Part shown: positions 1-8,353 of the stretch, piece by piece
Layout of the letters: every line of letters begins with the position of its first letter
How positions within the stretch are numbered: the first letter of the stretch is position 1
Assembly (NCBI RefSeq): GCF_006716695.1
Contig: NZ_VFPN01000001.1
Coordinates: 682,001 to 746,000, forward strand
Direction of reading: 5' to 3'
Length of the DNA stretch: 64,000 nucleotides
Source of the DNA: Klugiella xanthotipulae
GTDB lineage: Bacteria > Actinomycetota > Actinomycetes > Actinomycetales > Microbacteriaceae
The notes under the pieces: generated by a model
Database searches by the model: none
The model's input: only the letters and a program-made list of their open reading frames with translations
Told to the model about the DNA's origin: nothing
Made by a program: the position numbers and the translations under genes

Positions 1-59
1 GGTTGGTTCCTCACCTGTTATGACCGGTAGCTCACCGGGAGACGCTGACAACGAGCATC

Positions 60-94
60 TGCCGGGGGTCGCGTTTGAACCGCGACCCCCGGCA
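60..94. terminator. GC-rich perfect hairpin near the window start
   Basis: A 14-bp perfect stem (60-73 with 81-94) encloses a 7-base loop. There is no clear U-tract on either side, so it may be a weak or factor-assisted terminator between the gene left of the window and the minus-strand gene ending at 179. The rest of positions 1-178 shows no convincing gene. Confidence 0.5.
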
Positions 95-178
95 GCAAAC
101 GAATACTAATTCCCCTCGTCAAGACCGTGCGGAACTGCTACCACCCGCCGAGCGTACCGGGGCACAAGAACTTGCCAT

Positions 179-427
179 CTACTTGATATAGAAGGCGTAC
201 ATGTGCTGCCCGGTTTTCATCTTTCCCTCGTATGAGCATTTGCTGATTACTGTCACGATCGCAATCACCTGCGCGACCTGATATCCAAGGAGACATGCGG
301 TCCGCGCCTCCGCCTGGCTTGTAGAAAAGAAAACTCTTGCGGTGACGGCGTTTGCTGGAGCAGTCGGACCGAACACCAGGCCCAGACCTAGAAGTGACGC
401 AATAGCGGCTTTCGTGAACTTTTTCAT
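179..427 (-). CDS. small secreted protein of unknown function (prophage)
   Basis: An 82-residue protein that I do not recognise. It starts MKKFTKAAIASLLGLG and has a typical Sec signal peptide: two lysines, a hydrophobic core and a likely cleavage after APANA near residue 27. The mature part is about 55 residues with three cysteines, so one disulfide is possible if it is exported. I chose the ATG at 427 rather than the upstream ATG at 472 because AGGAG lies about 12 bases before it and the signal peptide begins exactly there. It points against the phage late genes, which fits an independently expressed lysogenic conversion gene, but that is inference. Confidence 0.55.
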   Translation of the reverse strand: MKKFTKAAIASLLGLGLVFGPTAPANAVTARVFFSTSQAEARTACLLGYQVAQVIAIVTVISKCSYEGKMKTGQHMYAFYIK

Positions 428-566
428 GTGACCTCTTTCTCCTGACGGCTGCCGACTAGCAAACCAACTCAACTCTATCGTCTGCGTTGGAGCTCCGCAT
501 ACCTCCGCCGTGTACTGACACGAATCGCCTCCACCTTCAATCGTTCGCCCAAGGAGTCAAATAGCC

Positions 567-809
567 ATGGCCGATAAGCCCACAGTCATCAACATCGCCG
601 CCACGATCCTTATTCAGGTAGACGGCAACACCCTCGCCTCAGACCCGCTTACCCTGCCCGTGCCGCTCAACGGCCAGCCCGTGCAGGAACGCGGCGTGTG
701 GCCCCTTGAACTCGACCGTGATGCCCTCATCAAAATGATCGAGGGAGCCATCCAGGCGGCAGCAGATTCAATTCCCACCACCCCCTCCGAAGACAACCAC
801 CCCCTGTAG
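567..809 (+). CDS. phage protein of unknown function, 80 aa
   Basis: A small acidic protein that I do not recognise. It has no membrane segment or signal peptide. An AAGGAG site lies about 14 bases upstream of the ATG, and the gene is followed after 49 bases by the HNH gene on the same strand. Base composition matches the surrounding phage genes. The middle part alternates polar and hydrophobic residues in a way that suggests a small beta domain, and the C-terminus is proline- and polar-rich. The opposite frames are also open here, as is common in high-GC DNA, so the call rests on the ribosome binding site and position. Confidence 0.5.
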   Translation: MADKPTVINIAATILIQVDGNTLASDPLTLPVPLNGQPVQERGVWPLELDRDALIKMIEGAIQAAADSIPTTPSEDNHPL

Positions 810-858
810 GCGGGAACACCCCCACCAGACAACCACCCCACCCACCCGGAGGTACCCC

Positions 859-1164
859 ATGGCCTGGGAGAATAGCCGACCAAGCCACGTGCCAACAGCA
901 GTCCGTGACGCCTGCCTTGCACGAGACAACCACCGGTGCACCGTTACCCAGCGCAACGGCACCCGCTGCCCCGAGACCGCCAACCTTGAAGCCGCCCACA
1001 TCGACCAATGGGTGTGGGGTGAGACCACGACAGTAGCGATGGTCGTAACCAAGTGCCATTGGCACCACAACCGCGAGACCCAAGCGCAAGCCGCCGCCGC
1101 ACGTGGTCCTCGACAGTCCTACCTCCGAGCTGAGGAGCGTCACCCTGGACTACTCCACGAGTAG
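859..1164 (+). CDS. HNH endonuclease, phage type
   Basis: A 101-residue protein with the elements of an HNH nuclease. The first metal-binding cysteines lie in HRCTVTQRNGTRCPE, the first catalytic histidine in EAAHID and the closing cysteine and histidines in CHWHHN. In many siphoviruses a small HNH protein is encoded next to the terminase genes and is needed with terminase for cutting DNA at packaging (established for HK97-like phages). Its position about 0.9 kb before the small terminase gene fits that role. A GGAGG site lies 7 bases before the ATG. Whether it cuts at a cos site cannot be read from the sequence. Confidence 0.75.
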   Translation: MAWENSRPSHVPTAVRDACLARDNHRCTVTQRNGTRCPETANLEAAHIDQWVWGETTTVAMVVTKCHWHHNRETQAQAAAARGPRQSYLRAEERHPGLLHE

Positions 1165-1230
1165 CGCACAACGAACCAAACGCATCGCAGACGCACGTCA
1201 CGGGCCACACATGCAAAAGGAAAAAACCCA

Positions 1231-1383
1231 ATGCGAACATTCCTCAGAAACTTCACAGGAACCATCCTGGCACCCCCTCCCCCCGGGCGTTTCCAGCGCG
1301 GAGAGGTGCTGTTGGTTTCGCTGTGTACGGGTCTGGGCCTTTACCCCCGCATTGCTCGCGCACGTGCCCGCCTGAGTGCCTAG
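1231..1383 (+). CDS. possible small membrane protein, 50 aa
   Basis: A short open frame starting MRTFLRNFTGTILAPPPPG with a weakly hydrophobic stretch (EVLLVSLCTGLGLYP) followed by an arginine-rich tail, so a single-pass membrane protein is possible. An AAAAGGAAA sequence lies about 10 bases upstream. It is in line with the HNH gene and ends before the convergent primase-like gene. Very short high-GC open frames arise by chance, so confidence is low. Confidence 0.35.
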   Translation: MRTFLRNFTGTILAPPPPGRFQRGEVLLVSLCTGLGLYPRIARARARLSA

Positions 1384-1453
1384 CACCCTCGCCGTAACTT
1401 GATTCGCACTAGCGAACCCCGACGACTCAGAACGCCGCTACGGCAAATAAGCG

Positions 1454-1990
1454 TTACAGCGGGAGGATTCGTCCGGCCTGATACACGCGGCCAGTGATCG
1501 TGATGTACCGACCAATGCTGTAGCGCTCGACAGACAGGCCGCGGATAATCTGCCGGGTGCCCTTGCCCTCGGGCAGTGTGCCCCAGATATGCAGCCCATC
1601 ACCGGATGGCGAGACCTCGACATAATGCCTTGGATAGTCGGCCAGGTACCGAGCGCACTCAGCCGTAGGCACGCCGTCGTCCAAGCAGTGGTCGAGGTCG
1701 ATACAGCCAATCCCGTCGCCTAAGACGAACCCGAGGCCGACACCAAACGTGGCATGCTTCGCCTCGACGTACTCAGCCCACGTGCTCGGATTCGTGGAGC
1801 TCGCACTCTTCCCCGTGATCGCATCGAGCGGTCGCTTGCGTGCGTCGCGGCGCACCCACCGCGCCCGCTCCCGCAGTTCGGCCGGGAGCTGTGGCCGCCG
1901 GTGGTGATACACGCGGCACTTCGAGCTACAAAACCTCGCCTGCGCGTTCTTCGCCACGATGGATTTCCCGCATTGCTCGCACGTCCTCAT
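1454..1990 (-). CDS. zinc-finger plus primase-polymerase-like (AEP) domain protein
   Basis: A 178-residue protein. The N-terminus has a CXXC...CXXXC zinc finger (CEQCGK ... FCSSKCRVYHHRR). The rest resembles the N-terminal half of phage and plasmid primase-polymerases of the archaeo-eukaryotic primase superfamily. The features are an acidic pair in GCIDLDHCLDD, a SPSGDGLHIWG segment and a final YSIGRYITITGRV segment. No helicase domain follows, so this is a stand-alone version and shorter than most. It lies opposite to the late genes, ends about 70 bases after the small upstream ORF and starts 85 bases before the terminase gene, so the late promoter and its own promoter may share 1991-2075. 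Priming activity is inferred from family resemblance only. Confidence 0.65.
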   Translation of the reverse strand: MRTCEQCGKSIVAKNAQARFCSSKCRVYHHRRPQLPAELRERARWVRRDARKRPLDAITGKSASSTNPSTWAEYVEAKHATFGVGLGFVLGDGIGCIDLDHCLDDGVPTAECARYLADYPRHYVEVSPSGDGLHIWGTLPEGKGTRQIIRGLSVERYSIGRYITITGRVYQAGRILPL

Positions 1991-2075
1991 TTACCAATTG
2001 TAACGGTTTTAGCCTCATAATTCCAAGCATCGCGCCGGAACGGCAAGAGCGCAGATCCCGAAACGGGAGAGTGAA

Positions 2076-2546
2076 ATGGCCGGCGTCGGACCCCCACCCA
2101 AAGACCCCAATAAGCGCGCCCGCCGAAACAAGGATGTCGCGCCGCTGCACGTCGTGACCGTCGAGCCTGACCCACAACCCGAACTTCCCGAGTTCGAGGT
2201 GCAGGTAACTATCGACGGCGACTTGCAAAGCACCAAGTTCGTGTGGCCCGAGGCAACCCGTCGGTGGTGGAACGTCATGGGAGACCACCCGCTCGCCCCA
2301 AGCTTCACCAACCTTGATTGGGAATATCTTCTCGACACGGCGCGTCTCCATGCCGACTACTGGCAAGGGAATCTCAAGCAGGCCGGCGAGCTGAGGCTAC
2401 GAATGGCGAAATACGGTTTCACCCCCGAAGACCGCGCTCGCCTTCGAATCAGTTTCGCGCAAGCAACAACCTCAGAAGCCGAGGCCCGAACGAAGTCCGA
2501 CAAACCCCCGTCATCTCGGGACCGGTACGGAATGAGCGCAACCTAA
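2076..2546 (+). CDS. terminase small subunit
   Basis: A 156-residue protein placed immediately before the large terminase, with its stop directly adjacent to the next ATG at 2547. Its N-terminus is basic and proline-rich (PPPKDPNKRARRNKD), as in many actinophage small terminases. A central helical part contains WPEATRRWWNVMGDHP and LDWEYLLDTARLHADYW. The role is recognising phage DNA for packaging together with TerL. The start is supported by a GGGAGAG site 6-12 bases upstream; the same AAACGGGAGAG string precedes the scaffold gene at 6670. The identification rests on position and overall pattern rather than a diagnostic motif. Confidence 0.75.
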   Translation: MAGVGPPPKDPNKRARRNKDVAPLHVVTVEPDPQPELPEFEVQVTIDGDLQSTKFVWPEATRRWWNVMGDHPLAPSFTNLDWEYLLDTARLHADYWQGNLKQAGELRLRMAKYGFTPEDRARLRISFAQATTSEAEARTKSDKPPSSRDRYGMSAT

Positions 2547-4239
2547 ATGCCCTGGAAGCCCCTCGACGGCGACAAGTTCCCCACCCTGGGGTTTCACGTG
2601 GCCGACCAGATGACCGAGTTCCTTGTGACCCCAAACGCGGGCGATGGAGAACCGACGCCCTTCATGCCCACGCGCGAACAGCTTGAATTTCTTGTCCGCC
2701 TGTACCAGCTCGACCCCATCACGGGCGCACGGGTCAAGCACCGGGGCGTGTTGAAGCGGCCGCGAGGGTGGGGTAAGAGCCCGTTTGTGGGCGGCGTCAT
2801 GATCTCGGAGGCTCTGTTCGAGGTAGTTCCAGATGGCTGGGACGCCGACGGGCAGCCCGTCGCCAAGCCGTGGTCCGCGGTACGCACGCCCCTTGTTCTT
2901 GTCACAGCAACCACAGAAGAGCAGACAACGAACACGTGGCACCCTCTACTCGAAATGCTTCGTGGGGGCAGCGCGGCGGATTACTTCGACTGCGATCCAA
3001 TGGACTCGTTCGTGGCGCTGTCCAGCGGCGGGCGGATCGAACCTCGCACATCCGCCGCCCGTTCAGTAATCAGTAAAGGGTGCGCCTACCGTCGCCGCAT
3101 CCCTCGACCAGACCGAGGAATGGGTGCGCGGCAATGGCGGCGTCCGGTTCGCCCAGACGCTTCGCAACAACGCCACGAAGCTGGGCGGCATCACAATCGA
3201 GACGCCTAACGCCTACACCGAGGGTGAGCGCAGCGTGGCAGAGGCCAGCCACAAGTTCTATCTCTCCATCAAGGCCGGCAAGGTTCGCGGCGTGGAGTCG
3301 GAAGACGTTTCCACCCTCGTGTACGACGACCGTGAAGCTCCTGCCGACACTGACATTGACGATGCGGAATCGCTCATCGCTGGCCTCCGAGTGGCCTATG
3401 GTGACTCGTCAAACCATCCTGACGGGTGCGTTATCCATAACCCGCCCTGCCCGCCAGGCTGGTCGCCCATTGGCGGCATCGCCAGCGACTTCTGGGACAC
3501 CTCGAATGACCCCATGACCATGCGGGCAGACTTCCTTAACCAGACCAGTCCCGAGCGGACAGCATTCGTCTCAGCCTTGGAAATGGAACTCATCAGCAAG
3601 CCCGACAAAGTCGTGTCCAAGACTGAGCCGGTCACGCTGGGGTTTGACGGGTCCGAGGGCCGCAAGCGCGGGATCGCCGATGCCACGGTGCTCGTGGGGT
3701 ACTCGGTTACCCAGAAGCACCTTTTCAAGATTGGATGCTGGTCCCAGCCAGAAGGCCCCACCGGGGTCGGTTGGAAGCCGGACAAGAACGAAGTCAACGC
3801 CGCGTTGCACCAAGCATTCAAGGATTACAACGTGGTGGGGTTCTACGCCGACGCGTCTGCCGGATGATCTGGCGACGTGAAGGCATGGGAAACGAAGTAC
3901 CGCAAGCGGCTGAAGGTCGGGATATCCAAAGAGCAACCGATCCGATGGAACCAGCGACTTGTGTCACGCACCGTTGAAGAATTCGCGAACCTGTACTCCG
4001 CCATTATCGGCGAAGACATCACGTTCGACGGCGGCCTTGAAATGCTCATGCATTTCAAGAACGGTCGTCGTGACCCCCGCCGCGGCGGCTATGTCGTGAA
4101 GAAGCCGGACGACGATCAGGACTTCTCCAAGGTGGATCTGGTCTGGGGCGCAATGTTTGCTCGCGCCGCGGGCGAGGACGCCATTGGCAAGGGCGTCGGA
4201 GCACAAACGAAATCTCGCATGGCCCGTGCGCTTTATTAG
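2547..4239 (+). pseudogene. terminase large subunit, disrupted by a frameshift and a stop codon
   Basis: The whole span would code for about 560 residues, the normal TerL length, but it is broken twice. The ATPase part begins at 2547 and carries a Walker A-like RPRGWGKS near residues 71-78. Around 3063-3076 a tandem TCAGTAA duplication shifts the frame. The true product continues in the other frame as SVKGAPTVAASLDQTEEW and on into the nuclease domain (VTLGFDGSEGRKRG, FYADAS). A TGA at 3865-3867 then interrupts the same frame, which reopens at once as SGDVKAWETKYRK and runs to 4239. Removing one 7-bp copy and reading TGA as a sense codon restores a single ORF. Packaging by this prophage is therefore probably defective unless the lesions are sequencing errors. 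Confidence 0.85.
3063..3076 (+). repeat. 7-bp tandem duplication (TCAGTAA x2) inside terL
   Basis: TCAGTAATCAGTAA is an exact two-copy tandem repeat. Seven is not a multiple of three, and coding similarity switches from frame 3 to frame 1 exactly here. Deleting one copy joins ...TSAAR-SVKGAPTVAASLDQTEEW without a gap, so this looks like a slippage duplication that inactivated the gene. Confidence 0.8.
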
Positions 4240-4248
4240 GAGGATCGA

Positions 4249-5781
4249 GTGGCTACAACCCCCACCGAGTGGCTGCCCGTACTCGCTAAAAAGCTGGATG
4301 CGGGACTCCCCCGCATCCAGCTTCTACGCAGCTACACCACCAAAAACCCGCCGTTACCCGAGATGGGCCACCACTTACGCGCGTCCTGGGTGGCGTTCCA
4401 GCGAAAGGCATGCACCAACTACGGCGGACTCGCCGTGAAGAGTATGGCCTCCCGCATGGTGACTAACGGGGTATCTGTCGGTGGCAGCATCGACAGCCCC
4501 GAGGCCATCCATGCGCGGAAGATCCTACGAGACAACCGCTGGTCGATCCTGGTCGGTGACGCCGTGCGGGACTACCTCACGTGCGGCGTAACCTTCATTG
4601 TCACGGGAACGGACGAGGACGGCAAAGCCGCGATCACCGTCGAGAAGCCAGAGCAAGCCATTGCCTCGATTGACCCCCTTCGCCCGTGGAAAGCGCGGGC
4701 GTTCCTGAAAACCTGGCGCGACCTAGATCTCGGCACGGACCATGCTCTCGTGTGGGCCGACGGGCAGCGCCAGCGATTCGAGCGAGAATCAACGGACGAC
4801 TCGGGCAAGCTCATTTCCCGTATTGCAGGAGGCTGGCAAGCGGTTGGCGCGCCGGATGTATACACTGGGCGCCCCCCGGTCGTCATCCTGGAACGCCCCG
4901 ATGGTAAGGGGTACTTCGAGGATGACACCGACGTTATTGACCGCATTAACCTGGGCAAGCTACAGCGTCTCGTCATCACGGCAATGCAAGCCTTCAAGCA
5001 GCGCGGCATTAAGGGCCTCCCCCAGGAGGACGAAGACGGCAACGATATCGACTGGTCCGAGCGACTACCCTATGCGCCCGGCTCATTGTGGGATCTCCCG
5101 GATAGCGTTGATATTTGGGAATCCGGGTTAACAGATATCCGTCCCCTTCTGGAAGGCGAGAAGTCAGACGCCCGCGACTTTGCGGCGGTATCGTTTACCC
5201 CGATCACGATATTCCTTCCAGACGGTGAGAACCAAACCACGGCAGGGGCGGCGAACGCGAAGGAAGGCCAGGTCAGCCAGGCCCGAAACGAGATCGACCG
5301 CATCACCGTCGGCCTCTCCCTCGCTGTCGTCTACGCCCTCCGCATCGAAGGTGTCGAGATCGGCGAGGATACGGTTGTGGTGGGCTGGCAACCGCCCGAC
5401 CGGGTAAGCACCCCGGAGAAGGTTATTGCAGCCAAGGACGCGAAAGCAGCCGGATTCAGCCAGCACTATATCGCCACGCACGTCATGGGCATGACACCCG
5501 AAGAAATCGCCCTGGAAGAAACGCACCTCGCCGCCCAGCAGCTCGCCGCGGCCGAGATCTTCCAGCCGATACCCCAGGATGGAACACCCGCAGCGCCCGC
5601 CGCGGTTGACCCGACTGAGGTCAAAGCCCAGTTCGATGCTCTCGGCGTTGGTGTACGTGCCGGCGTGGATCCCGATGCCGCGGCCACGGCCGCTGGGCTC
5701 CCGGGTATCAAATTCACCGGGGCCACTCCGGTATCCCTCCGACTGCCACAGGCGGAAGCGGATCTCCTAGAAGAGAAGTAG
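4249..5781 (+). CDS. phage portal protein
   Basis: A 510-residue protein directly after terminase, in the position and length range of the SPP1 gp6-like portal family. The portal forms the dodecameric ring through which DNA enters the head and to which terminase and connector proteins dock. It has the typical mixed alpha/beta body and an acidic, alanine- and proline-rich C-terminus (about residues 430-510). The start is a GTG at 4249 with an AGGAGG site 5 bases upstream, at the very end of the terminase reading frame. The reading frame is intact, in contrast to terL. Confidence 0.85.
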   Translation: MATTPTEWLPVLAKKLDAGLPRIQLLRSYTTKNPPLPEMGHHLRASWVAFQRKACTNYGGLAVKSMASRMVTNGVSVGGSIDSPEAIHARKILRDNRWSILVGDAVRDYLTCGVTFIVTGTDEDGKAAITVEKPEQAIASIDPLRPWKARAFLKTWRDLDLGTDHALVWADGQRQRFERESTDDSGKLISRIAGGWQAVGAPDVYTGRPPVVILERPDGKGYFEDDTDVIDRINLGKLQRLVITAMQAFKQRGIKGLPQEDEDGNDIDWSERLPYAPGSLWDLPDSVDIWESGLTDIRPLLEGEKSDARDFAAVSFTPITIFLPDGENQTTAGAANAKEGQVSQARNEIDRITVGLSLAVVYALRIEGVEIGEDTVVVGWQPPDRVSTPEKVIAAKDAKAAGFSQHYIATHVMGMTPEEIALEETHLAAQQLAAAEIFQPIPQDGTPAAPAAVDPTEVKAQFDALGVGVRAGVDPDAAATAAGLPGIKFTGATPVSLRLPQAEADLLEEK

Positions 5782-5784
5782 GCC

Positions 5785-6597
5785 ATGACCTCGAAAGAAC
5801 TGGCCTACCAGGCCATGGTGGCCGCGACCCGCGAGCGAGTGCTTGCACAGGCCGCGGCCACCTGGACCGGGCTCGGGAGTTACCGTGACTTCGATGCCCG
5901 CCGTTTCGTGGCCCAGGTCGTGCCGCTCGTACAGGCCGGCCAACTCCATGTTGCGACTCTCACCGCGGCCCATATCGCCGGTGCGGCCACAGCGACGCCC
6001 ATTGACCGTGACGCCATCCTCGACGGTCGCGGCACAGCCACCAGTGAGGTGTACCGGCGCCCATTCGTGACCGCCTACACGGCACTCTCCGAAGGGGTTC
6101 CTCTCGACGAGGCATTACGCCGCGGCGCGGCTCGACTAATGGGCCTAGCCTCGACGGACATGCAAATGTCGCGCGTGCGCCAGGCGCAACGCTCGATGGT
6201 TGACCGGGGTATCGATCAGTATCACCGCGTTCTCACGGGCCGGGAAAACTGCGCCCTATGCGTCATTGCCAGCACTCAGCGGTACTGGGTCGCCAACCTC
6301 ATGCCGATACACCCGGGGTGCGATTGCTCTCCCCAGAAGCTCACCGGCAACAACCCACTCCGGCAGGTCATTAACCCCGACCTACTTAATCTGACTCACA
6401 AGGCGATTGACCAGCAGCTTGGACTCTCCGACCGCGGAGCCCGCGACCTCGGTCTCGGCAAAGAGAGCAGCGCCGGTAACCCCCTGAGCGATTACACCGA
6501 CCTCATTACCACGCAGATCCACGGTGAGATTGGGCCGGTGCTCACCTGGCGGTCACACCAGTTCACCACCCCGGCCGACATTCCCGACCTCACCTAA
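5785..6597 (+). CDS. MuF-like head protein (minor capsid protein)
   Basis: A 270-residue protein following the portal with a 3-base gap, the standard place for a MuF-type minor head protein. The C-terminal half holds a cysteine- and histidine-containing segment (GRENCALCVIASTQRYW ... MPIHPGCDCSP), a recurring feature of MuF-domain proteins in actinophages. MuF proteins are packaged in the head and may help DNA injection or assembly. There is no sign of an added toxin domain: the protein ends about 80 residues after the cysteine segment. Confidence 0.75.
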   Translation: MTSKELAYQAMVAATRERVLAQAAATWTGLGSYRDFDARRFVAQVVPLVQAGQLHVATLTAAHIAGAATATPIDRDAILDGRGTATSEVYRRPFVTAYTALSEGVPLDEALRRGAARLMGLASTDMQMSRVRQAQRSMVDRGIDQYHRVLTGRENCALCVIASTQRYWVANLMPIHPGCDCSPQKLTGNNPLRQVINPDLLNLTHKAIDQQLGLSDRGARDLGLGKESSAGNPLSDYTDLITTQIHGEIGPVLTWRSHQFTTPADIPDLT

Positions 6598-6669
6598 AGA
6601 CTTCCGGCACCAGCCGGTAGAGCCACCGCACGGCGGCTGACACAACCCGAAACGGGAGAGATAACAACC

Positions 6670-7275
6670 ATGTCCACAACCCCTGCAAACCCTCCGGCAT
6701 CCGCCCCCCCCCCGGCCGCACCCGAAACGGGAACGCCGACCGGCGAGACACTGCCAGAATCCACCCAGTTGAGTCCGAGCGAAACGCTCACCCTGGCCCA
6801 GGCACTCGCAGAGATCGAGCGCCAGAAGGGGTTCGCGCGCACGTGGGAAACCCGATCCAAAGAGAACCACGCGAAGGCCGTGAAGTTTGACGAATCGGTT
6901 GCCGCCCAGCTCACAAAGGAAGAAGCACTTGCCGCCCAGCTCGCTGAGATGCAAGGCAAGCTGACCGCACGTGAGCAGGCCGACGAGGCGAAACGCCTCG
7001 CAGCCGAAGTCGCGCAAACCCATGGCGTGCCGGTATCCGCTCTACGCGGGACAACGTTAGAAGAGCTAGAGGCGCACGCCTTAGAGCTCAAAGCGCTCAT
7101 CCCGGTGACACCGGCGGCACCCCCAGCCCAGGGCCAAGGTCCGGTGGGTGACCCCATTGGCGGCGAGGCCCAAATCACGTCCGCCGCTGACCTTGACAAC
7201 ATGACCCCACAGCAGATCGAGGCCGCCCGCAAGGCGGGCAAGCTTGACGCGCTCATGGGGATTACTACCTCCTGA
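6670..7275 (+). CDS. capsid scaffolding protein
   Basis: A 201-residue, highly charged and alanine-rich protein immediately before the major capsid gene. The N-terminal 40 residues are proline- and threonine-rich and disordered. Residues about 45-140 form a long predicted helix or coiled coil (AQALAEIERQKGFARTWE and following), typical of scaffolds that template capsid assembly. The C-terminus ends in a short helical region (TPQQIEAARKAGKLDALMG) of the kind that contacts the coat protein. The start has a CGGGAGAG site about 10 bases upstream. No protease gene is seen, so scaffold removal by exit rather than cleavage is likely (inference). Confidence 0.75.
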   Translation: MSTTPANPPASAPPPAAPETGTPTGETLPESTQLSPSETLTLAQALAEIERQKGFARTWETRSKENHAKAVKFDESVAAQLTKEEALAAQLAEMQGKLTAREQADEAKRLAAEVAQTHGVPVSALRGTTLEELEAHALELKALIPVTPAAPPAQGQGPVGDPIGGEAQITSAADLDNMTPQQIEAARKAGKLDALMGITTS

Positions 7276-7290
7276 AAGGGGCAATAGCCC

Positions 7291-8112
7291 ATGTCCATCA
7301 CACACGCAATTCCAAAGATTTGGTCCGCGAAAATCCTGACCGACTTTCGTGAAAACGCAATTTTCGCCGGCCTCGCAAATCGCGAGTATGAAGGGGAGTT
7401 GAAGTCCGGTAACTCCATCCGCATCCCCGGCATCGAGCCCATCGAGATCCATGATTACAAGGCCGCCGGGCGCACCACTGAGCCGGATGAAGTCAGCGAC
7501 ACGGGCCTCGATCTTCTGATCGACCAGGAAAAGTCCTTCGACTTCATTGTCGATGACATTGACGCTGCCCAGGCATCCGCGCCTCTGATGTCGGCCTACA
7601 CCCAGTCCGCCGCCGACGGACTCGTCGAGGATAGTGACAAGTTCCTGGCTGCCCTGGCGATTGCCAACGGAACAGCAGTCACGCCGGGCGCACCGGTCAC
7701 CAGTGCCGAAACCGCATGGAACGCCATCCGCGATCTCCGCAAGGCTCTAAATAAGGCCAAGGTTCCCCAGGCCGACCGCCTCCTAATCGTCAACGCCGAG
7801 TTCGCATCGTACTTGGAGGAATACGAGTCGAAGATTATGGCGGTGGATACCTCTGGTGACTCGTCCGGTTTGCGCGAGGCCACTATCGGTAAGCTCCTCG
7901 GATTCACAACCTACAACAGTGAAAACGTGCCCACCACGAACAAGCCGCAGATGATTGGCTTCCACCGCTCATCCATCGCTTTCGTTTCGCAGATCTCCGC
8001 AACGGAGGCCATGCGGGCCGAGAAGAAGCACGCCGACCGTCTCCGTGGCCTGCACGTCTACGGCGGCAAGGTCATCCGACCCACCGCCGTCGTAACTTAC
8101 ACGGGGGCCTAA
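7291..8112 (+). CDS. major capsid protein
   Basis: A 273-residue protein with the layout of the short coat proteins common in actinobacterial siphoviruses. The N-terminus reads IPKIWSAKILTDFRENAIFAGLANREYEG. A GNSIRIPGIEPIEIHDY segment follows, corresponding to the early strands of HK97-fold coat proteins, then a long helix rich in A, D and S. It follows the scaffold with a 15-base gap and precedes the connector genes, the conserved head-module order. It should be the most abundant virion protein. Confidence 0.85.
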   Translation: MSITHAIPKIWSAKILTDFRENAIFAGLANREYEGELKSGNSIRIPGIEPIEIHDYKAAGRTTEPDEVSDTGLDLLIDQEKSFDFIVDDIDAAQASAPLMSAYTQSAADGLVEDSDKFLAALAIANGTAVTPGAPVTSAETAWNAIRDLRKALNKAKVPQADRLLIVNAEFASYLEEYESKIMAVDTSGDSSGLREATIGKLLGFTTYNSENVPTTNKPQMIGFHRSSIAFVSQISATEAMRAEKKHADRLRGLHVYGGKVIRPTAVVTYTGA

Positions 8113-8114
8113 TC

Positions 8115-8336
8115 ATGGTTGTCGTAGTAGGTGCCTCCGGCGTAGAGATGGATCTGCCTCCTGCCATTGCCTCCGGGATGATCGCACGCGGCGACGTGGT
8201 CGCCGTCGATCCGGGTGATCCCGTCGATCCGGGTGATCCGGGTGATCCGGGCGATCTTGACGACCTGGACGATCTGGACGCCGATTCGCCCCCGAGCCCC
8301 GAGCCCACCCCGGCCAAGGGCAAGCGCAGCAAGTAA
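8115..8336 (+). CDS. small repeat-bearing head protein of unknown function
   Basis: A 73-residue protein located two bases after the capsid stop codon. Its N-terminal 30 residues (VVVVGASGVEMDLPPAIASGMIARGD) form a small beta/alpha unit of the kind seen in short proteins encoded between capsid and connector genes in actinophages. The C-terminal half is a degenerate DPGD/LDD repeat followed by a proline-rich and then lysine-rich tail (AKGKRSK). It could be a head decoration or fibre protein, but that is inference. The repeat number may vary between related phages. Confidence 0.6.
   Translation: MVVVVGASGVEMDLPPAIASGMIARGDVVAVDPGDPVDPGDPGDPGDLDDLDDLDADSPPSPEPTPAKGKRSK
8207..8285 (+). repeat. 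short in-frame tandem repeats coding DPGD/LDD
   Basis: Units of GATCCGGGTGAT and shorter GATCC(G)GG variants repeat in frame, then drift to GATCTGGAC-type units. All are multiples of three, so copy-number changes would keep the frame and lengthen or shorten the acidic linker. Confidence 0.7.
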
Positions 8337-8353
8337 TCGAAAGTGAGGTCACG

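Noticed and set aside
2547-3867. terL interruption as an intron or intein
   Set aside because: The gap in coding continuity is only 7 bp and fully explained by a tandem duplication, leaving no room for an inserted element.
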